This document shows positions 33,662-46,639 of a stretch of DNA of 64,000 bases, one piece after another. Origin of the DNA: Glebionis coronaria (Eukaryota; Streptophyta; Magnoliopsida; Asterales; Asteraceae). The notes beneath the pieces are model-generated. The model had not been told where the DNA came from. It did not search any database and saw only the letters and a program-made list of their open reading frames with translations. Location: contig CM046879.1 in NCBI GenBank assembly GCA_025667525.1, forward strand, positions 357,425,628 through 357,489,627, read 5' to 3'. The translations under genes and the position numbers were made by a program. The stretch's first letter is position 1; each line of letters opens with the position of its first letter.

Positions 33662-36600
33662 ATGACTAGTGTTCATGGTGACTCAGACACTGAACAACAA
33701 GATGACCAGATTGGGGAAGAATTTGTTGTCACCTTGATAAGTAAGCTTGATATTAGTGACCCTTTGCATCTTCACCCAAATGACTCTGCCACATTGACTG
33801 TGATTTCTATTAAACTTAAAGGAACTGAGAATTATCAAATCTGGTCTAATGCTATGCTTTTGGCATTGGAAGGAAAAAATAAAACTGGTTTCATAAATGG
33901 ATCTTGTAAAAGATCCCTAACTAATGATGTGTTAGGAAGACAATGGGACAGAGTCAATGCTGTTGTGTTAGAACGGATTCTTAATTCTATTTCTGATGAA
34001 TTGTTTCTTGGTCAAATATTTTCTAAGAAAGCTGAGCATGTTTGGAATGATTTGAAAGAAACCTATCATAAGGTTGATGGGTCTGTGATATTTAACTTGC
34101 ATCATAAGATAAACACTTTGAAACAAAATGGCTCAAATTTGTCTGATTATTATCATAATTTGAATGCTTTGTGGAAACAATATGATGCTATGGTTGAGCT
34201 TCCTAATTGTGTGTGTTCTGCTACTAGTGAATTTAAGAACCATAATAGTCTGTTGAAATTAATGCAATTCTTAATGGGTCTTGATGACTCTTACATGACT
34301 ATTAGAAGTTCTATTCTTTCTAGGGAGTCTTTACCTGATGTCAAAGGGGCTTATGCTATTATCTCTAGTGAGGAGTCTCACAGAGTTGCCTCTGGCAATG
34401 TGTCTAGTTCCTCCCAAAGGAATCAGACATCTGCTTTCTTTGCTAATGGGCCCACCAGAAATGTGGTTCAAAGAAATCAGAGTAATAACTCTGGTGGCTT
34501 TAGACCTAACTTCAATGCCAACCCCAACTACAATAGTAACCCTAGACCTAATGTGCCCAATGGGAATACCTATAGGCCCAATGGGAACACCTACAAACCT
34601 AATGTGAATTCTGAAGTGATTTGTGAAAATTGTGGGTATAATGGGCATACTATTCATAGATGTTTTAGACTCATTGGGTACCCTGCTGATTTTGGAAAAA
34701 AGAGACCTGGCCAAAACTCTAAAGGAAAAAATGTTTCTAACAATTATGTGGGGACTAATCCCAACTCTGTTTTTTCTGATGAACAACTTTCTGCTTTACT
34801 CTCTCTTATCAAAGAGAATAATGGGAGTGAGAAGGGTGTGCAAGCCAATATGGCAGGTACTTACCTAAATTCTAGTAAAGCCTTCAATGATAACTTTAGT
34901 AACTTTTTTTGTTCTAATATTCATTCTAAAGTTACTCAACATGGGAAAGTGGTTTACTCTGGGGCTAACTAACATATGACTAATGATGAAAAAGAACTGG
35001 ACAATGTTTTTGATATTTCTCACTTAAAAATTAAAGTCAGTCATCCTAATGGGACTGAAGCTTTCATATCTAAGATTGGAAATCTGAAACTGGGAAATGG
35101 TCTTGTCTTGTTTGATGTGTTGGTTATTCCTGAGTATTGTGTTACTTTGATATCTGTGCATAAATTAGCCAAGGATAACAAGATATTTGTGGTTTTTGAT
35201 AAAAATAAATGCCTTTTTTTGAATCAGGATTTGAATCTGAAAAACATTCTAGGGATTGGTAATCAATGTGGTGGTTTATACTACTTAGATACTAAAGGTA
35301 CTAAGTGTAATGCTAGTCAAACTGTCCCTATTTGTTCTATATCTTATTATGATTGGCATTGTAGACTTGGCCATCCTGGTGACCCTGCTTTAGATATCTT
35401 AAAAACCACTTTGAAACTTGATAAACATGATAAGTATGACTATTGTGAAGTTTTTCAAAGGGCTAAACAATCTAGAAAGCCCTTTCCTTTAAGTGACCAT
35501 AAGACTAAGTACTTGGGGGACATTGTTCATCTTGATTTATGGGGTCCTTATAAGGTGACATGTCACACTGGCCATAGATACTTTTGACCATTGTGGATGA
35601 TTTTACCAGAGCTGTTTGGGTATATCTCATTAAGTCCAAGGATGAAGTTGTAACTTTTTTAGATGTTTTTCATAAAATGATTAAAAATCAGTTTAAAAGA
35701 AACATTAAAGTCTTTAGAAGTGACAATGGTACTGAATTTGTTAATCAAACTTTTAATAAGTTTTGTAATAACAATGGCATCCTACATCAGACTTCATGTG
35801 CTTATACCCCACAGCAAAATGGGGTGGCTGAAAGGAAACATAGACACCTCTTGAATGTGGCTAGGTGTCTTATGTTTCAGGGGGGAATTCCTTTGAAATT
35901 TTGGTCTGAATGCATTCTAACTGCTACTTTTCTCATAAACAGATTACCCTCTTCTGTGTTAAATGGTAAATCCCCTTATGAAATGATTTACAATACTTGC
36001 CCTAATCTCTCTCTTATCAGAATGTTTGGCTGTTTATGCTTTGCTACTATCTTGAATAGTCATGATAAATTGTCTAATAGATCTGAAAAATGTGTAATGA
36101 TGGGTTATTCTAATTCTCAGAAGGGTTACAGGCTTTTTAGTCTTGATAGGAATCAGTTTATTGTCTCTAGAGATGTGAGTTTTTTTGAGTCTATATTTCC
36201 TTTTAAGGATTCTGTCTCTAAAAACAAGCATAATGAGTCTAATGTCCTTAGTCTTGGTCAAGATAAAAATTTGTTAAACTTTTTTGATTTAGATAACCCT
36301 GAGCTACCTAATGATGATGAGAGAGTAACAAGTAGTCATAATAGTGACCATGAGTCACAAAGTGAGGGTAGCCACTCTCCCAACCTTGGGAACAATATGA
36401 ACACTGTTGATTCTCCAAATATTGGAGATGATGCTCATAACAGTGAGGATATTGAAGCTAGGTTGAAAGAGGAGGCAGCAACACTTGATGAAAATAATGA
36501 GTCTGAAGGTCACTTGAATCAAAATCCAAGTGCTCCTACTCAGGGTGTTAGAAGGTCTACCAGACCTTCTGTTTTTCCAAAAAACTACAATGATTTTGTT

Positions 36601-36875
36601 GTTAATTCCAAGGTTAAATATGGTCTTGAAAAATTTGTAGGGTATTCTAGACTTAATTATGAAAACTTCTGTTTTGTCACCCAACTTAACAAAAACAGTG
36701 AGCCAAAGAATTTTTTTGAAGCCTCTCAAAACCCTTATTGGGTTGATGCTATGAACTCTGAGCTTGCTGCCCTTCTTGAGAATGACACTTGGGATATTGT
36801 TGAATTACCAAAGGGTAGGAAGGCCTTAGGTAGTAAGTGGGTTTGGAAACTTAAGTTTAAGTCTAGTGGTGAAAT
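33662..36875 (+). pseudogene. Element D Copia polyprotein, 5' part (Gag, protease, integrase, start of RT)
   Basis: Gag of the Copia type, with a CX2CX4HX4C knuckle (CENCGYNGHTIHRC), reads from Met 33662. At the protease active site the expected Asp is Tyr (VVYSGAN), and the next codon but one is TAA (34970-34972). The frame continues to about 35586, where loss of one T shifts it; the integrase core (TIVDDFTRAVWV, RSDNGTEF, NGVAERKH) is in the next frame. In the integrase zinc region the second Cys of the last pair is Phe (CEVFQRAK). The RT N-terminus is reached just before element C (target GAAAT). It cannot make a functional polyprotein. Confidence 0.9.
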
Positions 36876-39458
36876 TGTAACACCCCACTTGGATAAGTGG
36901 ACCGTTACGTGTATTTATGGCGTGTCATCAAAGCATAAGGTAAATGTCCTAAAACATTAACTGACCATAAAGGAAATACCGGAATCAAACTTCGACAATC
37001 CAAACATAAGCCCAAAACATGAAAAGTAAAATACTGAAGGAAAGGACTAAACAATGTCCAAATAAGCGGAATAATGTAAGTACACGAGTAAGAAGTCTGG
37101 ATAGCTTCCTTCTAAATGCACATGCTCTCAGAATCCTTAGAGCGTCCTGGTGTACCTGCCGTTAGAACATGAAAGGAACTACGGCTGAGCATAACGCTCA
37201 GTGAACGGATATATCATGATAAGAATGTACTGACAGTAATGGAATATAAGGCAACAATGAAGCTATAAGACTGATATGTAACATGTGGTAGAACTCTGCA
37301 TAAAATCTGAGAAACCTGATTCATAAATACTGAAACTGAAATATAACTATTAATTCTGAAAACATGCATTTACTGTATTTTAATTGCCAGAGCTTATATA
37401 GGTCACGTGTTGTAACAACCGTGCATGAATAACTGGAGGGGTGACCTCGTCATGCTGTAGAGGGGTGACCTCTAAATACTGTGCTGGGTGGAGGGATCAG
37501 CTCCAATGTGAAGGATGTAGAGCACACACCACATTCACCCTGATAACTTGTAACACATATAAGCCTAGGATGCATCCATACGCCCCACTAATAATACTGA
37601 TAAAATGGCCAAGCTGAGCTGAGTGGGACGATGCAGGATATCACTCTCCTGCATGTGAGTCACGACACCGGTGCCTCTAGTGCCGTGGTTACGGTACCTC
37701 CGTAACTAGTACATAAACTGGTCGTGCTTGTATATAATGCTCAGGCAATTTATTTAGTTATTAACATGATTACTGATAAACTTAAACATATACTGGGAAA
37801 ACATTTGGCTGAAGACGGGGAATCCTAATCATGCATAGAAAGGGAGTCCTTACTGAAAGGACGGAAATCCGTACCTCGTGTCCCGTAATGAAATAAGAAT
37901 GAAAGCTGAGAGATCAACTCCGACTTCACGGATACTACAAAAATAATGGACGGAAATAAGTCGTCTGATTACTATTTACTGTTACTGATTTTATCTGTTC
38001 TTAGTTTGATTTATTTTATTCTTTATTTCTGTTTATGTATAATCTGGTAAATCTTATAGTCCGACGTATCTCTGATAAATCTGACTGTTCTTTAAATGAT
38101 TACTGAATATCGTATATCTTGTATTCTTGATCAATGTATATTATACGGTATTCTGATTATGGTAATATACTGTAATCTGGTATTAAAATATTACTATAAA
38201 TAGTAACCTACCATAAATAGAACTACTAAAAATCTGAAAGGTTTTCCAATTTAGTTTTTTTCTAAAATTTTAAATCATTAAATCAATTCACATGTTTAAA
38301 GTAAATAAAAGAATTAATTTTATGTTACTAATTAAGTAATAACACACAACAATTAATTAAATTTATTTAATACAACTTATTTATAAAAAGATTTAATTAA
38401 ATAAAGTAAATCCTTGTATTTTAATATATTCCCACTACTTTTGTTATGTTCCCACTGCCTTGATTATAAAGTTCCCACTGCTTGTATTACAAAGTTCCCA
38501 CTGCTTTGATTATAAAGTTCCCACTGCTTGATTATAAAGTGCCCACTGCTCGCAGTCCCAAACGCCCCCTTATTCCAGTTAAACCCAAACATCCCCTTAT
38601 ACACGATACTTTTTTTTTTTTTTTTTTTTGGATTGCGTTTTGGTTGTGGCTGATCAAACAAAGGTTCCACCGAGACACTAAGTCTCGGTTATATACTAAG
38701 AAAACCCAAACACACCTCTTTTTGTTCTAGGGATGCGATCGGTTTGACAAACACCTCTGAGACCTTGTTGTGGTCTCGGTTGGGTCGAACAGCAACACAC
38801 CTAGAGCCTGGGGCTCTCGGTTCTTCGTGATTCAAGAAACCCCCCATTAACCAGCATGTTTAAAAAAAACAGAAATCATGAAATCTTGATTTGTAGTTCT
38901 GAGTTCGTGATTAATAGAAAGAAAAGGGAGATAAGGGTTTACCAAGATGTCGTGATGAAAATCAAAACCAAACTGGAAATCATAATGAGAATAAAACAAA
39001 ATCGTCTACTCTTGTTGCTTGTTCTCAGGCGGCGGCTATCCCAAAAGACAGAAACCCCCTTTTTTTTGTTACTGTTATACAAAAGAATGGGGATAACCCC
39101 CGTATATTTTTTTTTCTTTGTTAGTGAAATGGGCTCAAGGCCCAACATCTTTTGTTTACTAAACAATCCGCCAGCCCTTCTAGTTTAAGTGGGTTTTCTT
39201 TATTTATTTTTTTGACACCTAAATTAATCGTACATTCGTATTTGTTTCTCGTGTTTTTAATTTTCTGAAAGCGTAAACTCTTTTCTTTAAGTAAAATAAT
39301 ATATACACAGTGTTTATTGAAACTTAATAATTATTTTCTTAATAATTATTTTCTTGTAATATTTAACTGTAACTCGTATTTACTGTTTACGTTTAATTAA
39401 CGTTAAAGCTGGGACTCTGCGTATTTAATATTCTAAGATTTTAAATACGGGTTTTACA
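36876..39458 (-). repeat. Element C 3' LTR
   Basis: On the plus strand it reads TGTAACACCCC...GGGTTTTACA; on the element strand it starts TGTAAAACCCG. It contains five TTCCCACT-type repeats (38447-38550) and a poly-T run of about 19 at 38610. Confidence 0.92.
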
Positions 39459-39475
39459 ATTCTTTCCCTCTAGAA
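39459..39475 (-). promoter_or_regulatory. Element C polypurine tract
   Basis: Minus-strand TAGAGGGAAAGAAT directly abuts TGTAAAACCC. A second tract, AGAGGGGAAGAATTGTAAAAC, lies about 65 bp upstream (39513-39535), so the tract and LTR start are duplicated. Each is preceded by an AATTCG-AGGA-CGAATT hairpin (39480-39495, 39547-39562). Confidence 0.75.
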
Positions 39476-39562
39476 AAATAATTCGTCCTCGAATTAAGGA
39501 TGCAATAATGTTGTGGTTTTACAATTCTTCCCCTCTAAAAAGGATAAATTCGTCCTCGAATT

Positions 39563-42500
39563 ATGGGTAATAAGCTGATGAACTATAAGAACTGAAAGAT
39601 CACGTAAACTAAAAAGAAACTAAGCTGAAGAATAATTCGTCTCTAATTAAGACATAATACTGTTGATAGGTATAAACATGACATGACTGAAGTGATCATG
39701 TAACGTGACATGGCTGAAGAGAACATGGAATGTAACATGACTAAAAGGACTTTACTGAATTATTGAAAGAAAATGATGAGAAGTCCGGATGAACTCCTCC
39801 GTTTCAAGTGGCTTCCCACTCGAACCGGTTCCTTCAAATATCTAAGACAAAGAAGATCCTCTGTCATGACGATACTGAATAGTTTCTGGTTCCATACTTA
39901 AGATGGATTTTCTAAACCTGATCGAATGGACAAGCCATAGCATGAAAAGGTACGTATAATTATCCTGAGGAGATAACAATTATATCTCTGGCAGGCTGCT
40001 TGAAAATATATAGGGACGAACTACGTGAACAATTGTGAACGTGCTACGTGAGCAATTGTGAACGTGGTTCGCGATCATAAAAGGAACGATGTGCATGAAA
40101 TATATCATGAATGTGATACGTGAATCATACTGTGAACGTGATACTAGAACATATCATGAACGTATGCTGACTGAGGAATGAATGCCAAATGATACGGCCT
40201 GAGGTGTGCAACGTCTGCCTGGTTATGAAATAGCTGTCCTAAACTTGAATCTGGTTTCTCAAGCTTTCTGTAACTGTTTTCGGTAATAAACTGTGAAACG
40301 CGTATCGCAAGATAGAATACGAACCTGAACGTGGATAATGATATGAACGCTAACGTGAGCTTAAATTATGAGATAGCATAAAAGATGAACTGAAACAGCA
40401 TCATACTGCGAATGAGACGTAAACGTGAAAGTGAAAATAAACATGAACTTAAAGTGGGCGTAAACATACACTTGATCGTGAACATGAATTCTGTCTGATA
40501 TGATGGTCGATGGGATGCCTTGAATTCGTACGATTTACTGCTGAATTTCAATTTTTTTTTTTTTGCAGATCTGCTACTGCGTGATCCTTTCGGATGAAAG
40601 AAACGCGCAGGCTGATTACATGGTTGACGATAACTTAGATAGTATCATACTTTCTCTGAGCCTGTGGTAGCTGATAACAATTTCATAGAATTTCGTCTCA
40701 TTTCTGTTCAGAAATTTCTAAGGGTTGTAGTAACTCACTAACATGACGGCGTTTAATCTTGAACCTGCAGTAGGTCAGGCATCTAGATATGAACATAGCT
40801 GTGTCAATGTGTGATACGGTTTCTATCAAAATTCTGCCTGGGCTTATGAGACATTCTGGTGGAAATCTGGTTGAATAGTCATAGAAGAATTTTTAGTGAT
40901 GACTGTCAGCAATTTCTGCGTTAGCAGTCAATTGAGTTCTAGAAAATTTTGTACTTCGTTCACAGGTGTCGGTCGGGACCATCAGGTGACGGCCTTCACC
41001 TTCGCAGGATTGTCTGAAATTTCTTTCTGTTGAAATAGGGTGGCTCAGAAATGCCACTTTGTTCAAGTGATATTTATATCTGGAAAATTGTGTATAAAAA
41101 TAACTCCTATTGAAGATTCGGTACAATTGTGAGAAGATGAGTCTCGTGTTCTTCTCTAGTATTAGGCATATCAGAATGTGATCAATGAATATACTTATGA
41201 TATTGCATGAGAGTCATAAAAAAAATTTATTCATAATTTCATAATCTAACTGGAGCGTTAGGGAGCTCAGAAGTATAAAATCAAAATTTTTAGAGAGACT
41301 GTAATATGTGCAACAGCAGTCTGGAAACGTCATGTTCTTTCTCTCACCACTGATGGTAGCATGATCGGAAATTTGTTCTGGAAAATGTTTAAGACATCAT
41401 AGCAGGTCAGATAAACCTGCTATTTATGAAATGAACATTGATTAAGAATGGTGATCTTGTAAAAAAATTTTAGTGGTCGATACCTGATCTCATGATACCG
41501 GCCTTCTTCCTGATAGACATAAACGGTGCACTTCCTGGTGGTGCGCTAGGGTGAATAAGGCCTCGTTCCGGTAACTTTTGCAGCAATTGCTGCAACTCTT
41601 TAACTTAGCTTAAGCCTTGCAACAAAGAGTTTTGAAGACAGGTTCCGTTCTTGAGACTAACTCGATGTTAAATTCTGTCTTGTAGTCAGGAATGAATTTC
41701 TGGAAAACCTTCTGGAATTACATCTGGAAACTTTGGGATAATCTGTTGATCATGAATTTAAGGAATTTCAGAATTCGTATCATGAATGGTGACCAGAAGT
41801 CTTCGCAGCTAAAAGATAATAATTCACGTGCTCGTAAAGCTGGAACAATTTGTACTGATTTTTCTGGCAGGAGTAAAATGAATATGTTCAGGGTTGGTAA
41901 GACGGATCTCGTCGTTAACTGAAAATAAAACTTTAATAAATATGGTGATACTGTTGAGTCCTTTCTGACTGAGAGGCAGGTGACTACCTGATTTAAGATA
42001 AAGCTGACATAGGAATACGTGAAGTAAACATGGCGACTTTTCACTGAATGTGTTCGTCTGTAACCTCACAGAGTGAATACTGCGTGTTTAACCTGAATAA
42101 TACTCCATTGGTGGTGACTGAATTTTCAAATGATCTAATTTATGCGTGGCATAATAGAGCGAGTGTATCCCCCTTGGAGGGTGCCCTGAATCATTGAGGG
42201 CCTGGTTTAGAAACATACGGAGTTATGAGTTCTGACTCGTATTTTGAGAAAAGATTCGTATTACGTGTACCATGACTGGTGTCCTGATATGTGTCTTCCG
42301 AAATGATACCTGAGACCTATGTCTTGAATGATGTCTTGACATGTGTTTTAATGGATGAATATGAATAAGGTTTAAAAAAATTCTGGTAACTGCTAGGATT
42401 GGCGGACCGGTTAGACTACTGACCTCTTGTGATTCTGGTCACGTCCGTTCCGGAGTTCCGATGGTTACTGACTGATCAATTATAAGCACGGTGGTTGTCA

Positions 42501-44030
42501 CTACTGCTTTGTCTGTCATTTTATGACGGTCATTATCATGACCGTGATTCCTGTAACTATTCTACTGAGTGGCCGGCTGGGTTCCGGTTCCCACTCTTCT
42601 GAATGAACGACTAGTTGAGTGAAGTGTGACATCTAGCTGAGAAGGTAAAAGTATGGAATGGAATGGTAGTGTCTGATGGTTGAAATTTATTCTTGTCAGA
42701 AATTTCAAATTTATAGTTTTCGTTCTTGTTCTGCAGAGTCTTCATAGTATGAACGGCATCAACATCTTGAGAGATCTCCAAAGTATCAGCAGCATCTTAA
42801 TTTGTGAGGTCTTCAAAGTGTTAGCAGCCTCAGCATCTGGTAAAATCTTCAACTCACGAGCAGCATCAGCACCTTGTAGAATATCGACAAGTGGAAACGC
42901 CTGAGATGATTGAGGATCGATTAGCAATATCCATGGAGTAGGGTACCTGGAGTACACCTGGACTACTGTACATGAAGTACAATACTGCACATGGAGCATA
43001 TATGAGACACTATACGTGGAGTACACATGAAATACTGTACATGGAGTATAACTGAGACACTGTACATGGGGTACATATGGAATTACTGTGCATGGCATTG
43101 GTGGAAATTTTATGAGATGATCGATACTGGTGTCGTTTGTCTGACATGATTAAAGAAATAAACTGATTTAAATGGTTCGCAACTAAACTGGGATGAGTAA
43201 CATGATAGCCTGGTGATTCCTGCGTAGGCTTAATGCTTGTTATATAGAGTTTCAAGAATAGGATTAAACGGAATTTCAGCAATGGTCAGCATGAGGGCAT
43301 ACCTGATGAAGGCTAAACATGATTTATCATGAAAACATGTTTTACTGAAATTCTTTTTGTGTCTTAGCATGGAGACATTTATCATTTGGCTGAACATACA
43401 ACCCTCGCACGGAGACATGAAACTGCAACAGCGTGGAAGCGACATCAACCTAAGATTGTGCGAACTGGATTGTTATATAGACTATAAGAGTATGATCAAC
43501 TGAGGGTTAACATTAACTGATGTGGATGGCTATGGTTCAATCCACAGAATTCAGGAACAAAAACATGTGACTAAGTATGGGCGATTCTGGTTCGATCCAT
43601 ACTTGTCAAAATTTTCTAAGAACTTTCATGTATATGAATTTACAATCTGGGGCTAAATATGGTTGGCAGTAGTCCAACCCATACCAGTCAAATCTTATAA
43701 AATGTCATGACATGACAAAGGTGAATAACTATGGATCGGTTCACAAAATAACCTTCGACTGAAAATCATGAAATTTTAAACTGATCAATGGTGACCGCAT
43801 ATGGGTCGGTTCACCAAAATAAAATTCGTAGAAAAGCACATGCGACTAAATATGGCCAGTCCTGTACCAATCTTTTACTTAGTCAAAACTTTAAGAGAAC
43901 TGACTGATAAATGAAGAAATCTGACTGAATAATCCATGAAAAACATGAAAGATAACAACGCCAAAATCTGGGAAGTTCCTGGTGACTACCCACTAGTCAC
44001 AGGTCATGTTTATAGAGCCTACAGGTCGAA
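39563..44030 (-). pseudogene. Element C decayed internal region (pol remnants, repeat-like stretches)
   Basis: The minus strand at about 41620-41450 resembles RT (LPERG-LIHPSAPP). At 41126-40990, NKVAFLSHPISTER resembles the RT/RNase H connection. No open frame spans a domain. TGAACGTG words are concentrated at 40020-40480. 42930-43100 is a minisatellite-like run of GTACATGGAGTA units. 43550-43880 has recurring CTAAATATGG words. Gag is not recognisable. The same lesions and motifs (HPIS, MRS-x-x-DH) appear in relic R. Confidence 0.7.
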
Positions 44031-44046
44031 CCTGGCTCTGATACCA
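44031..44046 (-). other. Element C primer-binding site (iMet type)
   Basis: Minus-strand TGGTATCAGAGCCAGG, 4 nt from the LTR end. Confidence 0.88.
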
Positions 44047-44050
44047 TAAT

Positions 44051-46639
44051 TGTAACACCCCACTTGGATAAGTGGACCGTTACGTGTATTTATGGCGTGT
44101 CATCAAAGCATAAGGTAAATGTCCTAAAACATTAACTGACCATAAAGGAAATACCGGAATCAAACTTCGACAATCCAAACATAAGCCCAAAACATGAAAA
44201 GTAAAATACTGAAGGAAAGGACTAAACAATGTCCAAATAAGCGGAATAATGTAAGTACACGAGTAAGAAGTCTGGATAGCTTCCTTCTAAATGCACATGC
44301 TCTCAGAATCCTTAGAGCGTCCTGGTGTACCTGCCGTTAGAACATGAAAGGAACTACGACTGAGCATAACGCTCAGTGAACGGATATAGCATGATAAGAA
44401 TGTACTGACAGTAATGGAATATAAGGCAACAATGAAGCTATAAGACTGATATGTAACATGTGGTAGAACTCTGCATAAAATCTGAGAAACCTAATTCATA
44501 AATACTGAAACTGAAATATAACTATTAATTCTGAAAACATGCATTTACTGTATTTTAATTGCCAGAGCTTATATAGGTCACGTGCTGTAACAACCGTGCA
44601 TGAATAACTGGAGGGGTGACCTCGTCATGCTGTAGAGGGGTGACCTCTAAATACTGTGCTGGGTGGAGGGATCAGCTCCAATGTGAAGGATGTAGAGCAC
44701 ACACCACATTCACCCTGATAACTTGTAACACATATAAGCCTAGGATGCATCCATACGCCCCACTAATAATACTGATAAAATGGCCAAGCTGAGCTGAGTG
44801 GGACGATGCAGGATATCACTCTCCTGCATGTGAGTCACGACACCGGTGCCTCTAGTGCCGTGGTTACGTTACCTCCGTAACTAGTACATAAACTGGTCGT
44901 GCTTGTATATAATGCTCAGGCAATTTATTTAGTTATTAACATGATTACTGATAAACTTAAACATATACTGGGGAAAACATTTGGCTGAAGACGGGGAATC
45001 CTAATCATGCATAGAAAGGGAGTCCTTACTGAAAGGACGGAAATCCGTACCTCGTGTCCCGTAATGAAATAAGAATGAAAGCTGAGAGATCAACTCCGAC
45101 TTCACGGATACTACAAAAATAATGGACGGAAATAAGTCGTCTGATTACTATTTACTGTTACTGATTTTATCTGTTCTTAGTTTGATTTATTTTATTCTTT
45201 ATTTCTGTTTATGTATAATCTGGTAAATCTTATAGTCCGACGTATCTCTGATAAATCTGACTGTTCTTTAAATGATTACTGAATATCGTATATCTTGTAT
45301 TCTTGATCAATGTATATTATACGGTATTCTGATTATGGTATTATATACTGTAATCTGGTATTAAAATATTACTATAAATAGTAACCTACCATAAATAGAA
45401 CTACTAAAAATCTGAAAGGTTTTCCAATTTAGTTTTTTTCTAAAATTTTAAATCATTAAATCAATTCACATGTTTAAAGTAAATAAAAGAATTAATTTTA
45501 TGTTACTAATTAAGTAATAACACACAACAATTAATTAAATTTATTTAATACAACTTATTTATAAAAAGATTTAATTAAATAAAGTAAATCCTTGTATTTT
45601 AATATATTCCCACTGCTTTTGTTATGTTCCCACTGCCTTGATTATAAAGTTCCCACTGCTTGTATTACAAAGTTCCCACTGCTTTGATTATAAAGTTCCC
45701 ACTGCTTGATTATAAAGTGCCCACTGCTCGCAGTCCCAAACGCCCCCTTATTCCAGTTAAACCCAAACATCCCCTTATACACGATACTTTTTTTTTTTTT
45801 TTTTTTTTTTTGGATTGCGTTTTGGTTGTGGCTGGTCAAACAAAGGTTCCACCGAGACACTAAGTCTCGGTTATATACTAAGAAAACCCAAACACACCTC
45901 TTTTTGTTCTAGGGATGCGATCGGTTTGACAAACACCTCCGAGACCTTGCTGTGGTCTCGGTTGGGTCGAACAGCAACACACCTAGAGCCTGGGGCTCTC
46001 GGTTCTTCGTGATTCAACAAACCCCCGATTAACCAGCATGTTTAAAAAAAACAGAAATCATGAAATCTTGATTTGTAGTTCTGAGTTCGTGATTAATAGA
46101 AAGAAAAGGGAGATAAGGGTTTACCAAGATGTCGTGATGAAAATCAAAACCAAACTGGAAATCAAAATGAGAATAAAACAAAAATCGTCTACTCTTGTTG
46201 CTTGTTCTCAGGCGGCGGCTATCCCAAAAGACAGAAACCCCCTTTTTTTTGTTACTGTTATACAAAAGAATGGGGATAACCCCCGTATATTTTTTTTCTT
46301 TGTTAGTGAAATGGGCTCAAGGCCCAACATCTTTTGTTTACTAAACAATCCGCCAGCCCTTCTAGTTTAAGTGGGTTTTCTTTATTTATTTTTTTGACAC
46401 CTAAATTAATCGTACATTCGTATTTGTTTCTCGTGTTTTTAATTTTCTGAAAGCGTAAACTCTTTTCTTTAAGTAAAATAATATATACACAGTGTTTATT
46501 GAAACTTAATAATTATTTTCTTAATAATTATTTCTTGTAATATTTAACTGTAACTCGTATTTACTGTTTACGTTTAATTAACGTTAAAGCTGGGACTCTG
46601 CGTATTTAATATTCTAAGATTTTAAATACGGGTTTTACA
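44051..46639 (-). repeat. Element C 5' LTR
   Basis: Near-identical to 36876-39458 (offset 7175) and ends at the GAAAT duplication. Short ORFs within occur in both copies and are LTR sequence. Confidence 0.92.

Larger units (their letters stand above)
36876..46639 (-). mobile_element. Element C: young Ty3/gypsy-derived element with dead pol
   Basis: LTRs of 2583 and 2589 bp, differing at about 13 substitutions and a few indels, are bounded by TG/CA and flanked by GAAAT at 36871-36875 and 46640-46644. On the minus strand the primer site (44031-44046) is iMet type and the purine tract (39459-39475) precedes the 3' LTR. The internal 4.6 kb has no long ORF, only decayed pol and simple repeat-like stretches. 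It is the same family as relic R and younger than its host D. Confidence 0.92.
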
